From Paulinella micropora (Eukaryota; Cercozoa; Imbricatea; Euglyphida; Paulinellidae): a stretch of DNA of 64,000 bases. Shown here piece after piece: positions 60,308 through 64,000 of the stretch. The notes beneath the pieces were generated by a model. The model made no database searches and was not told the DNA's origin. It saw nothing but the letters and a program-made list of their open reading frames with translations. Every line of letters begins with the position of its first letter. Position 1 is the first letter of the stretch. The position numbers and the translations under genes were made by a program. The DNA lies in contig WBZZ01000732.1 in assembly GCA_019918135.1 (NCBI GenBank), positions 95,001 through 159,000 of the forward strand. Reading direction: 5' to 3'.

Positions 60308-63300
60308 ATGAGCCTTGTTCGCGAGAAGACGGGCAAGAAGAGCCATACAAACAGCATTCCTGAGCTTGAGCAGGTCTTTGAAGACCGATATCAAACTTGG
60401 GAGTTCACGTTTAAGATGATAGCGACCTCTGAGAGCTCACAGCTAGGAGACATAGTTAGTTTCATTGCAAAGCATCCAGAGAAAGCTGAAGAGAAATACC
60501 CATGGGATGAGTCTGCATTTAGTGTAGATGAACAGTACAGTACAGAGTCAGACACTAGTGATAGTGACTCAGCAGCTCGTACAGAACTAAAGACACTTGC
60601 AACATCATCAGACGCTGAGGCCTCTATACCAAAAGAGAGCCAAGATGCACGCATGCGACCGAAAGAACGAAGTAAGTCAAAGAAAGAAAGAAGATCGAGA
60701 AGACGTAGACTAAAAGAAATGCTTAGGAAACGCAAGGAACACGCAAAGGCGATGCGAAAGCTAAGCATTTATGTTTCCGTTGCCTTCAAGCATCCAACAC
60801 TCATAGCTTTATGCATGACTGTCTCGGATTGCAACCCTATACGCATGATGGTGCTTGTTAAGCGCCGGTATGGGAGTGCTAACGCAGCAGGAATGATAAA
60901 ACGTATGCTTGTTTTTATTTCATCCTACCCAAGAGGGGACATTGAGTTGTGGCTAGATAGAAATAGGTATCTTGAAGAGTGCATTCAGCGCGACTACGGA
61001 GGTAAAATTCCTGACGAATTCTTTTCTTCTTTTCTCTTAATGAAGTTTAAGAAACATACAGTTTTCGCGGGGTTGGATACTATGGTATACCAACTCGGTC
61101 GCGAAGACCGACTGAACCACCGTGAGGTGGAGAGAGTCATACGCCAAGTCTGGCAAAATTTTCGTTTGAATTCTGGTCCGGAATCTCGGGTAAACCAGAC
61201 TAGGCAAATGACACACAAACCCAACACAACCACACTCATTCGCAGACCGGCACAAAGTACGTTTGTAGCTAAAGAGAGCGAGGGTGAGGAAGAGAAGGGT
61301 GGTTGCTACAAGTGTGGGGCAAAGGACCATTGGCGCGCGACGTGCCCAAAATTGCCTTGCACACGGTGCAAGGGCAAAAAGCACAATCGTGCTCAATGTC
61401 CTCGTGCGAAGACAATGGTGTTAGCACAGGGTGAGGACAACGGGAGAGTTAGTCCGGATGACGAGAGAGTTACCGTGCTAGAAGACGTAGCTATAGATCA
61501 AGCGGATGGTCTAGAGGGAGTGGGAGAGGAAGAGCAAGGTGAAGAGGAAGACGTTGATTTGTTTGAGGGAACTGTGTTTGTTTTGCATGATGGTGGTGGT
61601 GGGGATGTTGAGGAGAGTGAAGAAGATGGTGATGCACCTGCTCCACCTCCTATCATACTATTGCCTGCCCCCACATCATCAACTCGCAACATCGAAACAA
61701 AATCTCGTACATCAGTGCAAGGAGTAGAGAGGGCGAATGTGGTGAGAACTATTTCATTGCCTTCACTGCCTACACCTATTGCTGCGGTGCCATCACTGCT
61801 CATGCCTCCACCCCCACAGAGAGAGAACAAAAACAAACAAAAACCAACACCAAACCAAGACAGGATTGTCACAAAAGCATTGGTAGGTAGGGAGATAGTT
61901 GCAGCTGCACCTGCACTGACCAACACTCCACGTCCACCACACCAACCAACAAAGAGAGAACGAGAGAAGAAAATCACTCAACCAGTTCCACAAACAACCA
62001 CAGCACCCAAAACAACAAACAAGGATAGACAGCCTGAGAAAATTTCGTGCAACAAGCAATGCTGCGGGAAAACTTCACGGGGTAAACCTTGCAAAGTTCG
62101 TTTAGGGGCCCATCTGTTCGGGTCACCTCAAAGAATGGCAGATAGGCTAAACTATGATGACTATTGTAGCTATCATGCGAGACAGAGTGCCTTTTTTCCG
62201 TTCATAGACTTAGAACAGAGCGCAACAGACAGACCACCAGCAGCTGTCAATTATCCAAACGAAGAAAAGTTACGGGAAATAGCGAAAGAATTTCTCGATA
62301 ATATTATGTTCGGTAATTTACGCTGTGTAGCTGAAGGAGAGGACTGGAATTATCAACCCCCTCCTTGGGTTGCTAATCCTACCTCCTCAGCTACACTAAA
62401 CATACTGACTTGGAGGTTTGTAGGTGACCTCCCACAGACCGGTCGCGGCGCCCCGGGAACTTCCCAGACCGACCTAGCTTCAAGTTTTGACGCTGCGTCT
62501 CCGCGCAACAGGTCTGCCCTCAGCGTCCCTGAGGAAGAGGAACCGGTAAGCACCCCCTCCTCCACTTCCACCATCATACCACCATCTGTCATCTCACCTT
62601 ACAGACTAGTCTCAAGCATTGACATGCAGACAGTTGGAGAGATAGCTAGTGAGTTGAAAAGATCAGGGGGAGTATGGGATGAGAGGAGAGTGATCGAGGT
62701 AGGAGGAAAGATAGACGAATACTTGACTGATGTGATGAGAGCTATTGAGCTAGTGACTGTGACTCACAACACAAGACATACCACTAGCCCATACTCCACC
62801 CAACACGACAACAAGCATTTCACTCCAACTACACCTGACACACCCAACACACCGAACGATGATGGGATAGAGGTTAGACTAGATCCCACAGGTAGGTTTG
62901 TTGAGGTGACAGTTCCTCAGGAACTGATCACAGGTGCGTCTAGAGAGAGAATGAGTCAGTTGGACAGACAGGTAAGAGAAGTTATAACTAACCTGCAAGA
63001 AGAACTGAAAGGACAGATTCAGACTGGAATGCCTGATAGAGACTATGACCTAGACGACTCTGATGACGTCCCTGAGCTTATGTCATCAGAGCCGTCTGAG
63101 TTCTCAGAGTCTGAGGAAGAAGAACAGTCAAAAAAGAAAAGAAAGAAGAAGAAGTTGAAGAAGAAGAAGAAGAAAGAGAAGAAAAACAAATCGAAGAAGA
63201 AACAAGACTCCACCACAGTCATGGCACACAGTAAGCTAGTAAAGAGCAAGCATGTGTATCAAGATAGCGGTGCGACTCAGTATGTCTGTCACGACGACAC

Positions 63301-63736
63301 GATGATGAAAGAACGGAAGAAGATCAGTAAGGTAACATTCAGTACAGGGAATGGGACGAGAGTAATAGGAGAGGCAGGGTTGATGTGTGTAGCTAGAGTA
63401 GATGGAGAGGGGCGTATGCATAAAATTTGCAAGAGTGCCTACTACGATCCACTTATGCCAATCAACGTTGCCCCCACTGGCCCGATGGACCATTTCCATC
63501 ACAGAGCAGTGCTCCATCACTTAAAGCATCAAAATGGACAGATGTTCATCTTGAAGGGGGCACTGCCTGTGAAGGAAAAGGACATACTTGTCAGAGGGAG
63601 GATAACTAAAGCCTTGCTATACAGATGGGATAGCCATAAGGATAGTAAGTTAGATCCTAAGTGTCGTTTCACACCTAAGGGTGCGCCTGAGAGAGAGAGG
63701 GAGGCGGGGCAACAGGGTGAGAGAACCCAAGCATAA
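60308..63736 (+). CDS. Copia-3 gag-protease polyprotein
   Basis: 1142 codons from the ATG at 60308. Gag helices (TWEFTFKMIATSESSQLGDI, RMMVLVKRRYGSANAAGMIK) are followed by two zinc knuckles, CYKCGAKDHWRATC and CTRCKGKKHNRAQC (about 61305-61400). A Pro/Thr-rich linker leads to a separate Cys-rich block CNKQCCGKTSRGKPCK with YCSYH (about 62045-62175), then a Lys-rich stretch and the aspartic protease VYQDSGATQYVC (about 63256). It ends at TAA 63734-63736 in the spacer before the gag-pre-integrase domain. No MYND finger, unlike Copia-1 and -2. Confidence 0.8.
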   Translation: MSLVREKTGKKSHTNSIPELEQVFEDRYQTWEFTFKMIATSESSQLGDIVSFIAKHPEKAEEKYPWDESAFSVDEQYSTESDTSDSDSAARTELKTLATSSDAEASIPKESQDARMRPKERSKSKKERRSRRRRLKEMLRKRKEHAKAMRKLSIYVSVAFKHPTLIALCMTVSDCNPIRMMVLVKRRYGSANAAGMIKRMLVFISSYPRGDIELWLDRNRYLEECIQRDYGGKIPDEFFSSFLLMKFKKHTVFAGLDTMVYQLGREDRLNHREVERVIRQVWQNFRLNSGPESRVNQTRQMTHKPNTTTLIRRPAQSTFVAKESEGEEEKGGCYKCGAKDHWRATCPKLPCTRCKGKKHNRAQCPRAKTMVLAQGEDNGRVSPDDERVTVLEDVAIDQADGLEGVGEEEQGEEEDVDLFEGTVFVLHDGGGGDVEESEEDGDAPAPPPIILLPAPTSSTRNIETKSRTSVQGVERANVVRTISLPSLPTPIAAVPSLLMPPPPQRENKNKQKPTPNQDRIVTKALVGREIVAAAPALTNTPRPPHQPTKREREKKITQPVPQTTTAPKTTNKDRQPEKISCNKQCCGKTSRGKPCKVRLGAHLFGSPQRMADRLNYDDYCSYHARQSAFFPFIDLEQSATDRPPAAVNYPNEEKLREIAKEFLDNIMFGNLRCVAEGEDWNYQPPPWVANPTSSATLNILTWRFVGDLPQTGRGAPGTSQTDLASSFDAASPRNRSALSVPEEEEPVSTPSSTSTIIPPSVISPYRLVSSIDMQTVGEIASELKRSGGVWDERRVIEVGGKIDEYLTDVMRAIELVTVTHNTRHTTSPYSTQHDNKHFTPTTPDTPNTPNDDGIEVRLDPTGRFVEVTVPQELITGASRERMSQLDRQVREVITNLQEELKGQIQTGMPDRDYDLDDSDDVPELMSSEPSEFSESEEEEQSKKKRKKKKLKKKKKKEKKNKSKKKQDSTTVMAHSKLVKSKHVYQDSGATQYVCHDDTMMKERKKISKVTFSTGNGTRVIGEAGLMCVARVDGEGRMHKICKSAYYDPLMPINVAPTGPMDHFHHRAVLHHLKHQNGQMFILKGALPVKEKDILVRGRITKALLYRWDSHKDSKLDPKCRFTPKGAPEREREAGQQGERTQA

Positions 63737-64000
63737 AACCCACACCCTCAGACAATAAAGGGACAATAGTAACAGCAAAAGAGAGTAAAGTGAGTATTAA
63801 TTCATCTAAACTAATAATAAAGAATGCTGTTCTGTTTGTTAAGTACCCTTCTACTGTCAAGAGAGTGAGAGTGCTGCCTGCTATTATAGTGCATGCTATG
63901 GCGGGACATGTAAGCTGGGAAAGGACTAAAGCTTTAGCAGACGCCGTAGGCATTAAGCTAGTAGGTAGAGATGGTAGTCTAGAGAGTGCAAAAGAAGAAT
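63737..64000 (+). pseudogene. Copia-3 gag-pre-integrase start, cut by window end
   Basis: After the stop, a shifted frame (about 63748 on) reads DNKGTIVTAKESKVSINSSK ... IIVHAMAGHVSWERTKALAD, matching the HAxxGHxS core of the gag-pre-integrase domain. So a one-base shift near 63740 separates it from the gag-protease frame. It is open to the end of the window. Confidence 0.6.

Overview
Organism and setting. The window looks like nuclear DNA of a unicellular eukaryote (protist or alga; I cannot name it). It is dense with microsatellites, a LINE with a restriction-like endonuclease, one Ty3 and three Copia LTR retrotransposon sequences, and decayed genes of large DNA viruses or virus-like transposons. 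I see no convincing spliced host gene.

Layout. (1) 1-4174: degenerate minisatellite, (GATA)n/(TCTA)n tracts, and two head-to-head 5'-truncated LINE copies embedded in those tracts. (2) about 4175-36922: an AT-rich insertion with the core gene set of a Polinton-like virus: two unrelated-looking protein-primed family B DNA polymerases (5389-9391 +, 19798-22440 -), major capsid protein (15181-16534), penton-like minor capsid (24414-25229), adenain-like cysteine protease (25807-26532), A32-like packaging ATPase (27993-28818), retroviral-type integrase (30126-31109), a long S74-chaperoned fibre (31950-35641), a lipase, a GIY-YIG nuclease and many small genes, most of them preceded by a TATATA-type box. 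A 3.9 kb Ty3 pol fragment (about 11240-15180) sits between two genes that both lost their 5' ends. Many genes carry single-base frameshifts or in-frame stops, so this is a decaying provirus, or two fused ones. (3) 36960-59777: a GC-rich second viral block: a papain/Josephin-like ORF, a seven-copy hairpin array (38685-39768), a TV-Pol-type polymerase fused to a UL9/herpes-origin-binding-type helicase (about 40330-55592), an acidic protein, a small membrane protein, a broken ribonucleotide reductase large subunit (57073-59345) and a convergent unknown gene. The polymerase-helicase gene is split by two Copia elements (40499-47262 and 48808-54320), each with matching LTRs and a 5-bp target duplication; removing them rejoins the reading frame. 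(4) 60308-64000: gag-protease and gag-pre-integrase of a third Copia element, cut by the window end.

How it fits together. The AT-rich block has modules for replication (pPolB), integration (integrase), maturation (protease), packaging (ATPase) and virion (MCP, penton, fibre). The GC-rich block has a different replication logic: a primer-independent-type polymerase plus an origin-binding helicase beside an array of inverted repeats that could be its origin, with nucleotide supply by RNR. This combination is the most interesting content. Frame joins described here were read by eye from the sequence; family assignments come from motif recognition without database searches.
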